A stretch of 64,000 nt of DNA from the NCBI RefSeq assembly GCF_000225525.1, contig NZ_AGBF01000001.1:62001-126000 (forward strand), in the 5' to 3' direction. The notes below the pieces were generated by a model. It made no database searches. It saw only the letters and a program-made list of their open reading frames with translations, and had not been told where the DNA came from. This DNA is from Streptomyces zinciresistens K42 (lineage in GTDB: Bacteria; Actinomycetota; Actinomycetes; Streptomycetales; Streptomycetaceae). This document shows positions 11,816 to 20,914 of the stretch, piece by piece. A program made the translations under genes and the position numbers. Position 1 is the first letter of the stretch. Every line of letters starts with the position of its first letter.

Positions 11816-12172
11816 GACGCTACGGCCAGCGAGACGGTCCGAGAAGGGCGCACGAGTCGGCCGTGCGCGCCCCGTCGAGCCTGTGCGGGGATGGGCGGGG
11901 CCAGCCGTGACTAGTCGGTCGGCTCCTCATTGAGCGCTCGCCGCGTCCGGGGCCGAGACCTACTCGGGCAGCAGGATCACGGCAGCGAGGGCTTCGGAAG
12001 TGAGGGGAATCTGTTCGAGGAGGCACTCGCCGCGGTCGTCCTTCCCCCGCGGTGTCCCACGGGCCGGCACTGTCGACTCCGGACCTATTGTTCCGGGATT
12101 CCGCGACTCGCTGGCCGCCCGGGGGCCGCACCTGCATGCTCGTCGGCAATCACATTTCCGGGGAGGCAACCA
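11816..12172. other. Divergent intergenic region without a gene
   Basis: This region separates the TPR protein start from the next plus-strand gene. No motif-bearing frame is seen. Both promoters should be here. Upstream frame extensions of the plus-strand gene exist but lack coding character. Confidence 0.35.
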
Positions 12173-12853
12173 GTGCTGCAGATCGACCAGCGTGAAGCGC
12201 TCGCACGCTACGAGCAGGAACTTGTCGAGGAGCAGCGCCGCCGGAAGGAGAGGGAACGGGAGCTGTGGGAGCGGATCACCGCCGCGACGCCGTTCGACCT
12301 GACTGTGCGGACGGACACCCACTCCAATCTGGACGCCCCCCTTCGGCACGCCGCAGCAGCCATCGACCTGCTCACCGGCGCCCGCCGACAGCACCCGGCC
12401 GGGCGGGCGCTCTGCGAAGGCATCACCCACACGAACCTCATGGCCCTGAGCGAACCCGTCGACGCCCACGCGACGTGCCACCGCTGCGTCCACGCCGCAG
12501 CGGTGGCCCGACCCTCCGACGGGCCCGAACCACCGACCAAGAAGGAGCGCCAGGAGCTCGAGAGAGTCGAGGCCGGAGCCGTGTTCACCGTCGAGCACCC
12601 CCAGGGGCGCGAGATACGGGACACCAGCGAGCAGAGCCGGAGCCCCGGCGGAGACTATGGTCGGAAGGTGACCGCCGTGATGAAGCGGTTGCACGCCCGA
12701 GGCTGGGTCATGAGTGACGCCGAGACAACCGATTCCCCGTGGGGCGGCCGCGGTTGGCGGTGGAACCTGACGAGTCTCGGAGCTGCCGCACTCGCCATCC
12801 CCGCCGTGCCTCGGTGGGTGGAAGCTGCGCCGAGCGCGCCCACCGCAGCATGA
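12173..12853 (+). CDS. Protein of unknown function with coiled coil and possible winged helix
   Basis: The 226-residue product starts at a GTG preceded by GGGAGG with a six-base gap. Residues 1-35 form a charged coiled coil rich in Glu, Arg and Gln. Three Cys/His residues (CEGITHTN, CHRCVH) in the middle could bind a metal. The C-terminal half has a pattern of helices ending in VTAVMKRLHARGWV and a basic Trp-rich turn (GGRGWRWNLT), as in winged-helix domains. The family is not recognised. It stands alone on this strand with no coupled neighbours. Confidence 0.65.
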   Translation: MLQIDQREALARYEQELVEEQRRRKERERELWERITAATPFDLTVRTDTHSNLDAPLRHAAAAIDLLTGARRQHPAGRALCEGITHTNLMALSEPVDAHATCHRCVHAAAVARPSDGPEPPTKKERQELERVEAGAVFTVEHPQGREIRDTSEQSRSPGGDYGRKVTAVMKRLHARGWVMSDAETTDSPWGGRGWRWNLTSLGAAALAIPAVPRWVEAAPSAPTAA

Positions 12854-13151
12854 GGTTCCCATACCCCGCTGACACGCGGGTCGGGTGGCGGTCGACGAGC
12901 TCGAGGACGATGCTGCGGATCGCGGGATGGTCCCGTACTTCTCCCGGGTCGGCCAGCCTGGTATGCGACCAGCAGGCTGCGAGCGGTCTACTCGCGCCGG
13001 CCCAGCGCGGTGATGCGACAGGCAGCAGCTCGAACAGCAGTTAGCAGCTTGCGGCACAGGGCGGTGGCCGGCGCGGCGGTTACGGCGCTCGCGCCGGGCC
13101 ACACCGGCTTCCGCATCTGGGTGCGTGCCAAGCGCCCCGTAGAGTGCCGAC
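12854..13151. other. Gap with a possible antisense gene remnant
   Basis: On the minus strand, a short frame from about 12960 to 12850 reads LADPGEVRDHPAIRSIVLEL and then VDRHPTRVSAGYGNL. It has good coding composition but no start and no coherent continuation on either side. It looks like the leftover of a decayed gene. The remainder of the gap shows no gene. Confidence 0.3.
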
Positions 13152-14795
13152 GTGACTCCCAACGTGTCCCGTATCCAGCGCCTGGCTGGATTCTTGGAAG
13201 ACGAGTGCCGCCGACGTGGGGTTGACCTTGTTCCCGGACAGGCCGGTCACGTGCTGCGCCATCAGGCCCGGGTGGTGGCTGCCGCACTGCACATCAGCGA
13301 ATCGTGGGCCCTGCGTTCCTACCTTGATGAGGACGCGGTGCGGGGGCTGGCGGCGAATCTGGTCCGTGAGGTGAATGCCGCTCGCCCTGTACGGGAGCTG
13401 GTGCTGGACGTCTTGGCGAAGGTCGGCGGCTGGGCGAGGGACGATCGCCGGGCACGCGATTGCGCCCACCCGCAGAGGCCGGCGGAGGGCCCTGAACTGG
13501 GACCGGCGATCGTCGCGGACCTGCGGGCACTGGCGTCGGTGGCGGCACAGCAGATGGCGTGGGATCTGTACACGGACGCCGTGCGCCTCGGAGACCAGCC
13601 CTACGCCTACTACGCCGACGAGCGGGACGGTGTGCTTCTGCGGCTGCCGCGGGTGTGCGACGGGATGGATGCCAGCTGGCGGCTGCGGTTCGCCGGGATT
13701 CTTGAGCAGGTGGCCCAGCAGCTTCGAGCCGGCACCGAATTCGTCCCGGTCTGCCACGCCTCGACGGTGGCGCTCGCTCTCGCGGTGTCCGCGGCTCCCG
13801 AGCTGATGGACGACATGGTCGACTCGGAGGCTGCGGAGTCCGTAGGGCTTGGCGAAGGTTGGTCACCTCGGAGTGCGGACCTGCAGATCGGTAGAGCGCT
13901 GAGGGCGATCGCCTGGAACAGTCCGGCGTTGATCGCCTACGACCCGGAGATGACCTACAGCCTGGAGCCCTCCACCGATGGCATTCACGGCCGCGATGAC
14001 CTTCGCCCCGAGGCCTGGTTCACGCCGTTCACCGATCTCGTGCCGGGGCCGCCATCACCTCCTGATTGGGTGGTCGATGTCCTGGACGGCGGGCTTCCTG
14101 CCCGCGAAGACCCGCCGCCTTTCGGCGCAGACGAGGCGGAGCGTGCGGTGCTGGCCGACCTGGCGACCGGCATCGTCGAGCGGGAGGCCGCATGGGGGCG
14201 CCACTGCGACAACGCCGGTGGCGTGGAGGAGGAACCGGTAGAAGCCGTCGTCCTGCTGCGCCCACAGCAGCTGGATTACATGACGCGGAAGAGGGCCCGG
14301 TCGGAACAGCAGGCTCTGATTGTCGAGCAGAACGGGCGGCTCGTGGAGTCTGCCGCCGTGCGCTACCAGGTCGAGCACGACCTGGACGACGACCGCGACA
14401 TGTTCGACCCGCTGTGGTCGCCTGCGGAGCAGGACGCGGCACCGCTGTGGGCGATCACGCTCACGCTGGAGGACTTCTCCGGCACGGCAGCGCTGCTGGA
14501 GCGGCTGCCGCGCCAGTGCCTCGGCAGCCCGTATGACGGCGGAAACGACTGGCAGTTCGCTTCCTCCGCCCAGATGGCCGACCGGATCGCGGGCGCCGCC
14601 TTCTCCCGGCCGGTCGAAGGCGTCATCGTGCACGCGCCGGTGAGTCACGGAGACAACATCCACGCGGCGCAGGCCTGGGGGTTGGTCGTCACCCGCGGCG
14701 GCCACACCTTCTGCACAGCCTGCGCTCCGGGGGAAGTCGAGGCGGCCCATCGCGGCCTGATCACCGCGCTGACGCACGCACTGCCGCGGTCCTGA
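13152..14795 (+). CDS. Large protein of unknown function
   Basis: The 547-residue protein starts at a GTG with only a weak upstream site. It is acidic overall, without signal peptide or membrane segments. The N-terminal third is helical; the C-terminal quarter ends in a compact domain with VWAITL-like strands and a Cys pair in THFCTACAPGEVEA. The high third-position G/C and absence of frame breaks over 1.6 kb make it a real gene. I do not recognise the family. Neighbours are other lone hypothetical genes. Confidence 0.7.
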   Translation: MTPNVSRIQRLAGFLEDECRRRGVDLVPGQAGHVLRHQARVVAAALHISESWALRSYLDEDAVRGLAANLVREVNAARPVRELVLDVLAKVGGWARDDRRARDCAHPQRPAEGPELGPAIVADLRALASVAAQQMAWDLYTDAVRLGDQPYAYYADERDGVLLRLPRVCDGMDASWRLRFAGILEQVAQQLRAGTEFVPVCHASTVALALAVSAAPELMDDMVDSEAAESVGLGEGWSPRSADLQIGRALRAIAWNSPALIAYDPEMTYSLEPSTDGIHGRDDLRPEAWFTPFTDLVPGPPSPPDWVVDVLDGGLPAREDPPPFGADEAERAVLADLATGIVEREAAWGRHCDNAGGVEEEPVEAVVLLRPQQLDYMTRKRARSEQQALIVEQNGRLVESAAVRYQVEHDLDDDRDMFDPLWSPAEQDAAPLWAITLTLEDFSGTAALLERLPRQCLGSPYDGGNDWQFASSAQMADRIAGAAFSRPVEGVIVHAPVSHGDNIHAAQAWGLVVTRGGHTFCTACAPGEVEAAHRGLITALTHALPRS

Positions 14796-15002
14796 GGGGC
14801 ACGAGTTGCGTTCGGCGCAATTCGCGCCGTCGCGTTGCATCACTTCTGGCGCCCGCGGCCGTACGACGCGCCACGGGTTCGCCCCGGTCCAGGAGTCGCC
14901 GTACGGGGCGTGTGCCCGAGCCGCTTAGCCCGCGGCGCCCGGTGCTGTCAACTCCTCTTTTTCTTGCGGCAGTCGGCGCTCTACGCTCGCGAGGTGACGT
15001 AT

Positions 15003-15266
15003 ATGACCTGGTCGGACCTGCTGCGGCGGGGAACGGCGGACCCCACCTTGACGTTCGCCCGCGCCAAGTGGACGCAGGCGGGCAAATTCGTGTGGGTACA
15101 ACCCCGGGCCACGGTCACGGCCCCGACCGGGGGCCAGTACCCGCTCTGCGCCACCGTGTACTTCAAGGACGTCGACGACGTCGTCAAGCCGTACTTTCCG
15201 AGCATGGACGGGATGACCGAGGCCGACGACTGGTATGTGGGGGTCTCCGGCCGGCCGCCCGAGTAG
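15003..15266 (+). CDS. Small protein of unknown function
   Basis: The 87-residue product starts MTWSDLLRRGTADPTLTF and has no signal peptide. GAGGTG lies six bases before the ATG at 15003, which decides this start over longer readings whose extra residues look non-coding. It contains short aromatic strands (FVWVQPRATV, YPLCATVYF), suggesting a small beta domain. Function unknown. Confidence 0.6.
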   Translation: MTWSDLLRRGTADPTLTFARAKWTQAGKFVWVQPRATVTAPTGGQYPLCATVYFKDVDDVVKPYFPSMDGMTEADDWYVGVSGRPPE

Positions 15267-15356
15267 CCCCTCAAGCCGCCTGCCCCTCACCGGTGCCGCG
15301 CGAGCAAGACGCCAAAGGGCCGGACAGCACGGGTCACGTCTCACTAGTCTCGAAGG

Positions 15357-15776
15357 ATGGTTCTCCACCAGCCCGAGCCCTTGTGGTGCTGCCCGCTGGG
15401 CCTGGTCATGGGGGCGGCGTACGAGCGTGCGCGGGCCCGCTACGACGCCGCGGAACAGGCCGGGCGCGACCAGGACGTTCAGGCGGCTTATGCCGCCATG
15501 CTGGTCGCCTTGGTTAACTGGTGCGAGCACCAGATCGACGCGCACGACACGGACCCCGGGCCCGTCGAGCAGTGCCCGGACTGCACGCGCTTCGAGGAGG
15601 CCGCGCCCGTACAGACGGGATCTGCTGAGTCGCCGATGACTGCGGAGGAGTGGGCGTACGAGCGCCGCGTGCACCAGATCGCGCACCGCCTCGGCCCCCG
15701 GGTCGTGACGCCCGTGGGGACCGTCGCCACCGAGCCACCGGGGTCTGCGGCGCTGCGGCGGCACAGCCGGAGGTGA
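15357..15776 (+). CDS. Small Cys-containing protein of unknown function
   Basis: The 139-residue product has a Cys pair near the N-terminus (WCCPLG), a helical section and a second possible metal-binding group NWCEHQIDAHD with CPDC. The Cys/His arrangement suggests zinc binding. The ATG at 15357 has AAGG immediately before it, too close for a normal ribosome site, so the start could lie a few codons downstream. Function unknown; transcription probably continues from the small gene upstream. Confidence 0.55.
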   Translation: MVLHQPEPLWCCPLGLVMGAAYERARARYDAAEQAGRDQDVQAAYAAMLVALVNWCEHQIDAHDTDPGPVEQCPDCTRFEEAAPVQTGSAESPMTAEEWAYERRVHQIAHRLGPRVVTPVGTVATEPPGSAALRRHSRR

Positions 15777-15976
15777 GTGAGTTGTCGACGGCAGCGTGAA
15801 ACGGGACGGGGAACCCTGGCCGTAATGCCCCAGTCCCTTCGCCATGGTCCGCCCGGTATTCGCCTAGTCTGCCTGGCGGCCATTCACCCGTTCGGGTGTA
15901 TTCGCCGGTGGAGTGCCGGTCGACGGTGGGCCCTGCGCCCTCATTGTGCCCGCGGCCAAGGCGCGCCACAGGAGGA

Positions 15977-16690
15977 TCAGGAAGGACTCGCCTCTGCTGT
16001 AAGGGCGGGGCGTTCGTCGTATTCTCGGCTGCCCGTCGGGGTGAGCTGCACGAGGGTCCGGTCTGGATTCATGGCCAGGAGTCCTAGGTAGGCGTAGTCC
16101 AGCAGGACCCACGAGACCACCTCGTCGAATTCGATTCGCTCATCGGCGCGCTCCCCGCTGCCCTGGGTCTGCTCGATGGCGCTGGTGCCAGGTGTGGTCG
16201 TGTTCCAGAGCATGCCGGCCAGTTCGGAGACGACGAGGGACGTCTGCCGGTTGCGGGACAGTTCTGTCCACAGGGCGGCGAGGCGAACACGTCCGAGATC
16301 GGGGTGTTCGGCTTCAGGGGCTAGCGCTGCTTGAGCGGAGTGGTGGGCGTTCGCTACGAGGAGGCGGCGGACACCTTCCGCAGTAGCTGCTTGCTGAGCG
16401 TACTTTTTGACCGGGATCAGGCGGCCCCGCTGGGTGCGCAGCAGCCCGGCGTCCACGGCCTCGGTCAGCAGGCTCTGAACGCCGGGGAGGTTGCGTGAGG
16501 AGGAGAGGCGACGCTGGCCGGCACCCCCATGTAGGTCGTCGCCGGTTCCGAGCAGTTTCACGAGTTCGAGGCCGTCAGCCACGCGGAGCTGGCCGGTGGT
16601 GGTCAGAGTGCGTCCGTTGCCGACCCATTGAACGAGCCGGTGGATGGCCGTGGCCCACGGAGAGATGTCGCCTTCGGTCACCGCGCTCAT
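15977..16690 (-). CDS. Streptomyces conserved protein of unknown function
   Basis: The 237-residue product starts MSAVTEGDISPWATAIHRLV with a good ribosome site (AGAGAGGAA). The segment WVGNGRTLTTTGQLRVADGL, then ELVKLLGTGD, and the downstream GRLIPVKKYA are features I recall from a widespread actinobacterial family of unknown function. No signal or membrane segment is present. It lies downstream of the TnsA-like gene on the same strand with 222 bp between them, so they may or may not share a transcript. Confidence 0.7.
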   Translation of the reverse strand: MSAVTEGDISPWATAIHRLVQWVGNGRTLTTTGQLRVADGLELVKLLGTGDDLHGGAGQRRLSSSRNLPGVQSLLTEAVDAGLLRTQRGRLIPVKKYAQQAATAEGVRRLLVANAHHSAQAALAPEAEHPDLGRVRLAALWTELSRNRQTSLVVSELAGMLWNTTTPGTSAIEQTQGSGERADERIEFDEVVSWVLLDYAYLGLLAMNPDRTLVQLTPTGSREYDERPALTAEASPS

Positions 16691-16912
16691 GATTTCCTCT
16701 CGCTGCTGGAGTCGTGCGTACGCGACTCGTTGATCTCGTTGGTCAGGTTGCCTGTTACGTTGAGCGCAATTCGCGGGCGGCGCGGCGAGGTTGCTTTCAG
16801 GGCAGTCTCGGCGGTCTTGCCGTGAGCGCCACTGCGGGGTCGGGCTCGGCGAACTGGAAATTCTGTACATCGTTCGGGATTTCCAGCCGGTGCCGTGCGA
16901 CCGGGGCGCCGG

Positions 16913-17902
16913 TCAGCGGGGCACCGTGAACGGCTGGGCCGGAAGAAGCGGGCGCTGGTAGGCGGTGGGAAGGGCGGTGGCCTTCTCGGCGAGATCGTGG
17001 CGGCTGAAGCTGCGTTCGCCTTGCCCGAACCCGGAGGGGTCCAGACCGACGACAAGATCGTCGCCCTCGCAGCGGACGATGGTGCCGCGGTCGTGTCCGA
17101 GGACCAGACGGGTCCCGACGTCCCACTGGTCCGGTGCGGGCCGGCGGGCCGCCGCGTCGGTACGCAGGCGGGTGCCGGTGGTGATCGGGCGGTGAAGGTC
17201 GGTGGTCAGGTCGCCCCACCACAGCAGGTGCTGGATCACGGCCCGCACCATGGGCTGGGGCATCTTTTCGTGGGTGAGGCTCTTCTCGACTGCGTGGATG
17301 GGCAATTCCGCGTCGGCGCACAGGGAGAGGGTGGGTTCGATCAAAGCCTGCTGGACCGGGTGCATGGGCCGGCAGAAGCCCCCCAGGGCCTTGATGTTGG
17401 TGTAGTGCTGTGCGTCCTTGGGGCCCGTCCACCACTCGTAGGTCCAGCCCCGGGCGTTGACGACTTCCTCGGCCCAGTCCAGCACCCGCTCCGAGGGGCA
17501 CAGCTCGCCGGCCGTCGGAGAGCTGTCGATGAGGGTGATCGTGCCGTCGCTGCTGATCAGCATCAGGTCGGGAATGTAGCCCGCTTTGCCGGGGCCTTGT
17601 TCGGCGCGGAGTTTGAACGGCTGGCCGATCATGGACCGCACGGTGGGGTCGAAGTCCGCCAGTTCCATGCGTTCCCAGATACCGTCCGTGGCCACCGGAT
17701 TCTGGCCGGTGCTGATCGCGGCATAGATCCCGAGGTCGAGTTGCTCGCCGCGGTAGGTGAGGTGGCGCCGCCAGGGTTGTGCGCGGACCAGGTCGTGGAC
17801 GTCGACGTCGGTGACGGGCATCCACTGTGCCGGTCGCCCTTCCTCGAACCGCAGTCCGATCTCTACGCCATCGAGCAGTTGGTGGGCCCTCGTTCGTGTC
17901 AC
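16913..17902 (-). CDS. TnsA-like endonuclease-domain protein
   Basis: The 329-residue protein (GTG start) has a central TnsA-N-like nuclease pattern: acidic GIWERMELADFDP, QPFKL, YIPDLMLISSDG, then LIDSSP, and a C-terminal HLLWWGDL helix. TnsA is the strand-cutting partner in Tn7-type transposition, a restriction-enzyme-like fold with an E, D and QxK set. Here the Lys position is replaced (DSS), so cutting activity is uncertain; related actinobacterial proteins share this change. No TnsB, TnsC or Tn7 ends are nearby, so it is an orphan. Start at 17902 is tentative; ATG 17821 is an alternative. Confidence 0.62.
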   Translation of the reverse strand: MTRTRAHQLLDGVEIGLRFEEGRPAQWMPVTDVDVHDLVRAQPWRRHLTYRGEQLDLGIYAAISTGQNPVATDGIWERMELADFDPTVRSMIGQPFKLRAEQGPGKAGYIPDLMLISSDGTITLIDSSPTAGELCPSERVLDWAEEVVNARGWTYEWWTGPKDAQHYTNIKALGGFCRPMHPVQQALIEPTLSLCADAELPIHAVEKSLTHEKMPQPMVRAVIQHLLWWGDLTTDLHRPITTGTRLRTDAAARRPAPDQWDVGTRLVLGHDRGTIVRCEGDDLVVGLDPSGFGQGERSFSRHDLAEKATALPTAYQRPLLPAQPFTVPR

Positions 17903-18025
17903 CGTTTCATGCTGGCAGAGCCGGTTTTGCGCTGCGTGGTGCTTTGCCGAATCCACGGTGCAGGGCTCTGCCCTTTCTCGGCCTACGCACGCAGAAGGTG
18001 CTTTCAGCGGCCCTAGAATCCGGGC

Positions 18026-18691
18026 ATGAACGCCGAGACCGCCCACACCATCAATCCGTCGGCCGAGGAGGCGTGGCGCCTGGTCGGCCACTACCTGCAC
18101 CGGCTGTCGCATGAGCTCCCCGAGCAGTGGCGGCTACGCGATCATGAGGCGTCGCAGTGCCGCGAGCGGGTGTGGTCGCTGCCCACCGAGAACGGGAACG
18201 ACGCGCAGGTCGCGTTGTGGCTGCGGCTGTCCGACACCGAGGTGCCCTGTGACGATCCCGGGTGCGCGGCGCGCGAGATGTACCTGACGAGCGACGGCAG
18301 CGACAGTGTGCCGACGTCCGGCCCGCTGCCAGCGTTCGCCCGGCGCGACGGATTCGGCTACTTCGAGTACCGCACGCATCCGCACCACAACGGGTGGGCC
18401 TGCAACATCGACCCGGTCTCGGTGACATGGATGTCGACGGCGCTGGCCCTGTACGGCGGGTACATGCGCATCAACTGGTTCGACATGGGCGGCGCGGACT
18501 CGATGGCAGCGGGGCACTCCCTGTGGGAGGTCTCCGCCCACCAGGTCCGTGAGATCAGCCGCTGGACGGCCATCGCCGGGCCCGACGGCGTCCACGACGA
18601 GGGGCCGACCAACCCGGGCACCACGCCCGTCCTCCCACTCCCGCCCGAGGTCGAAGTCAAGCTCAAGGCAGCCGCGGAAGCCCGCCGCTGA
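18026..18691 (+). CDS. Protein of unknown function
   Basis: The 221-residue product starts MNAETAHTINPSAEEAWRLV. It has a mixed alpha/beta character with aromatic strands (FGYFEYRTHPHHNGWACNI, MRINWFDMGG) and two Cys in VPCDDPGCAA. There is no signal peptide. It is divergent from the TnsA-like gene across 123 bp. The family is not recognised, but uniform third-position G/C supports it. Confidence 0.65.
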   Translation: MNAETAHTINPSAEEAWRLVGHYLHRLSHELPEQWRLRDHEASQCRERVWSLPTENGNDAQVALWLRLSDTEVPCDDPGCAAREMYLTSDGSDSVPTSGPLPAFARRDGFGYFEYRTHPHHNGWACNIDPVSVTWMSTALALYGGYMRINWFDMGGADSMAAGHSLWEVSAHQVREISRWTAIAGPDGVHDEGPTNPGTTPVLPLPPEVEVKLKAAAEARR

Positions 18692-19028
18692 CGCGTCCCC
18701 GGCGGGCGGGAGCGGGCATGTCGAATGGGAGATGCGCGACATCCGGCCTGAGGTGGTGTTCCCGGCCGCGGTGGCGACCGCGGATTTGCGAGACCCGCGA
18801 TTCGCCACTGCCGTCCCCGCGACCGTGGCGGAGGCGCTCGTCCATGCCCGCCTGACGAGCGAACATGCGGTCACCTACGCCGAGCGCGGGCCACAGACGA
18901 GGTCCGGTGGGAGAACGAGCGCCCTCTGGCAGTCAGCACGCCCACTACACCGCGGCGCGTGCTCGCGGGCATGTGCGCGGACAGCGCTCGTGAGCATGTG
19001 CAACCCGGCCGCAGAGCCTGGTGCTGCG

Positions 19029-20861
19029 ATGGATACTGCCGGGGTGCTGAACGATCTGAAGAGCGCCCTGGCCGCGCTGGAGGCCCACCGACCTGGCTCT
19101 CTGCTCGGCCTGCGCGAGACGCAGTGGCTCGACGCGAAGAGCGGCCCGTACCAGCTGGCGGACCCCAGGGCGGTCGAGGAGCTCACGAAGGACGTCTCGG
19201 CGTTCGCCAACGGGGGCGGCGGGGTCATCATCGTCGGCATCGCCACCCGCCTCGAGCACGACGAAGAGGTCCTGGACCACATCGTCGGCCTCGACCCGAC
19301 CGCGGTGAACGTGGACCAGATCCGCAAGCTGATCCGCCAGCGGATCACCCCCGCTCCCCGCGGCGTGCGCGTCGGATGGTCTGGTGCCGACGGCGAGCGG
19401 GTGCTGTTCATCGAGGTCCCCGCGCAGGCTGCCGACACGCTCTTCGTCCTGCCGGCCCCGGTGGGAAAACCCGGTGCACCGCGCCAGGACACCGTCGCGG
19501 TGCCGATGCGGGACGGCGACAGCACGCACTGGCTGCCCCGGGCCGAGATTCAGCAGCTGCTCTCCGCCGGCATCCGCGCCTCAGGCATGCCCACCGCCCA
19601 AGCCCTCACCGAGCTTGTACGGCAGGCCGTTTCCGAAGCCGGACCCGGTGCTGGGCTGCGCGTCGGCCAAGGGCTGCCCGACCGTGAGCGGGAGATGAGG
19701 GCGGCCTACGAGCAGCTCGCCGACGCGGGGCTGGGGGAGCCGACCGGGGAGGCGTGGGCGCAGGGCGCGGCCGCGCTGCAGGATCTGCGGCACGAGGTCG
19801 ACGGCGAACCAGGCTGGGTGCTGTGCCTGGTGCCGGGGCGTCCCCCGGTCGCCGTCGCCGAGCCGGTCTGGCAGGCGATCGTCGAAACCGGCCGGCGGGC
19901 TCCCGGCGGTCAGGATCCGCTTGCGGCCGTCGGCTTCCCCCGCGCTCCCGCGGGCACGAACGCTCCGTGGGTGATCCCGGCCGACGCCCTGCGCGTGGAC
20001 CTCGACGGCGGAGCGTGGGGTCCGGGCCTCTTGGCGTGCTCGGGGCGTGGCGTGTGGCGGTGGCAGCCACTCCCCCGCTTCAGCCTGAACCAGGGCCGCT
20101 CTGCCGACATCGGCACTGCCGGCCAGACGCCGGCGCTACGCCTGCGGGCGCTGGTGAACCTGCCCTGGGCCGAGGTGAGCACGCTGGAGATCAGCAAGTC
20201 CCGGCGTACGCAGCTGGAGCAGATGCTTCCGCACAGTGCGCTGGCGGGTGCGGTGACCCTGCTGTCCCGCCGTCGGGGCGCCGAGCTGCCCGCCGCTCTC
20301 TGGGAGCGGGGGCCTTTCGGCAACTCGGGCCGGTCGGCCGGATACACGTGCTCGATCGCCGGGCCCGACGGCGGCGCGGCTGTGAAGGCCTCCGTCATGC
20401 TCGCGCTGCCCACCACGATGGAGTCCACCGTCGTCGCCTGCGCGGACGTCCTGATCGAGAGCGCGGAGGCGTGGGCGGCCGCCATCGGACCCGGATGGGA
20501 CACGCAGTTGGGTCTCGACGAGATCCAGGCCGTGCTGCTCGCCGCATGGGAGACGGCCGCCGAGCTGCTGCCCGAGGCCGTGGGCGACCCGGCCGCGCTG
20601 TCGTGGGCCGCCCCTCCCACGACCGAGCTGCGGATCACGTGCGAACAGCCCGATGACAACGGCGTCCGGCCAGCCCTGGACACGCTCGTCGACCTGAAGC
20701 CGCTCGGTCCGAACGACGGCGGCTCCAGGTCGCAGCTGGCCGTCGCCATCACCGCGGCGCCGGCCATGGACCGCGCCGAGCGGCAGCGTCTGCTGCGGGA
20801 GGCACTGGTGCACATGGCCCACGCGTTCGGGTACGTCGACGCCGAGGTGGATCTGCTGTAG
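19029..20861 (+). CDS. AlbA_2/Schlafen-type putative DNA-binding protein
   Basis: The 610-residue protein starts MDTAGVLNDLKSALAALEAH and carries an AlbA_2 (Schlafen-like) domain near residues 25-170: ETQWLDAKSG corresponds to the usual E..EFK strand, and FANGGGGVIIVGIATR is the Gly-rich core. Such domains occur in nucleic-acid-binding ATPases and regulators, including many in bacterial defence islands. The remaining 440 residues do not match a known domain. The frame is open upstream to at least 18732, where MRDIRPEVVFPAAVATADLR has coding character, so a longer start or a separate small gene is possible. Ribosome site at 19029 is weak. Confidence 0.68.
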   Translation: MDTAGVLNDLKSALAALEAHRPGSLLGLRETQWLDAKSGPYQLADPRAVEELTKDVSAFANGGGGVIIVGIATRLEHDEEVLDHIVGLDPTAVNVDQIRKLIRQRITPAPRGVRVGWSGADGERVLFIEVPAQAADTLFVLPAPVGKPGAPRQDTVAVPMRDGDSTHWLPRAEIQQLLSAGIRASGMPTAQALTELVRQAVSEAGPGAGLRVGQGLPDREREMRAAYEQLADAGLGEPTGEAWAQGAAALQDLRHEVDGEPGWVLCLVPGRPPVAVAEPVWQAIVETGRRAPGGQDPLAAVGFPRAPAGTNAPWVIPADALRVDLDGGAWGPGLLACSGRGVWRWQPLPRFSLNQGRSADIGTAGQTPALRLRALVNLPWAEVSTLEISKSRRTQLEQMLPHSALAGAVTLLSRRRGAELPAALWERGPFGNSGRSAGYTCSIAGPDGGAAVKASVMLALPTTMESTVVACADVLIESAEAWAAAIGPGWDTQLGLDEIQAVLLAAWETAAELLPEAVGDPAALSWAAPPTTELRITCEQPDDNGVRPALDTLVDLKPLGPNDGGSRSQLAVAITAAPAMDRAERQRLLREALVHMAHAFGYVDAEVDLL

Positions 20862-20914
20862 AGAGGAAGCCTCGGCCTGGTCTGCCAAGGGTTGTGGCGG
20901 ATCCGTCCGTCGAA

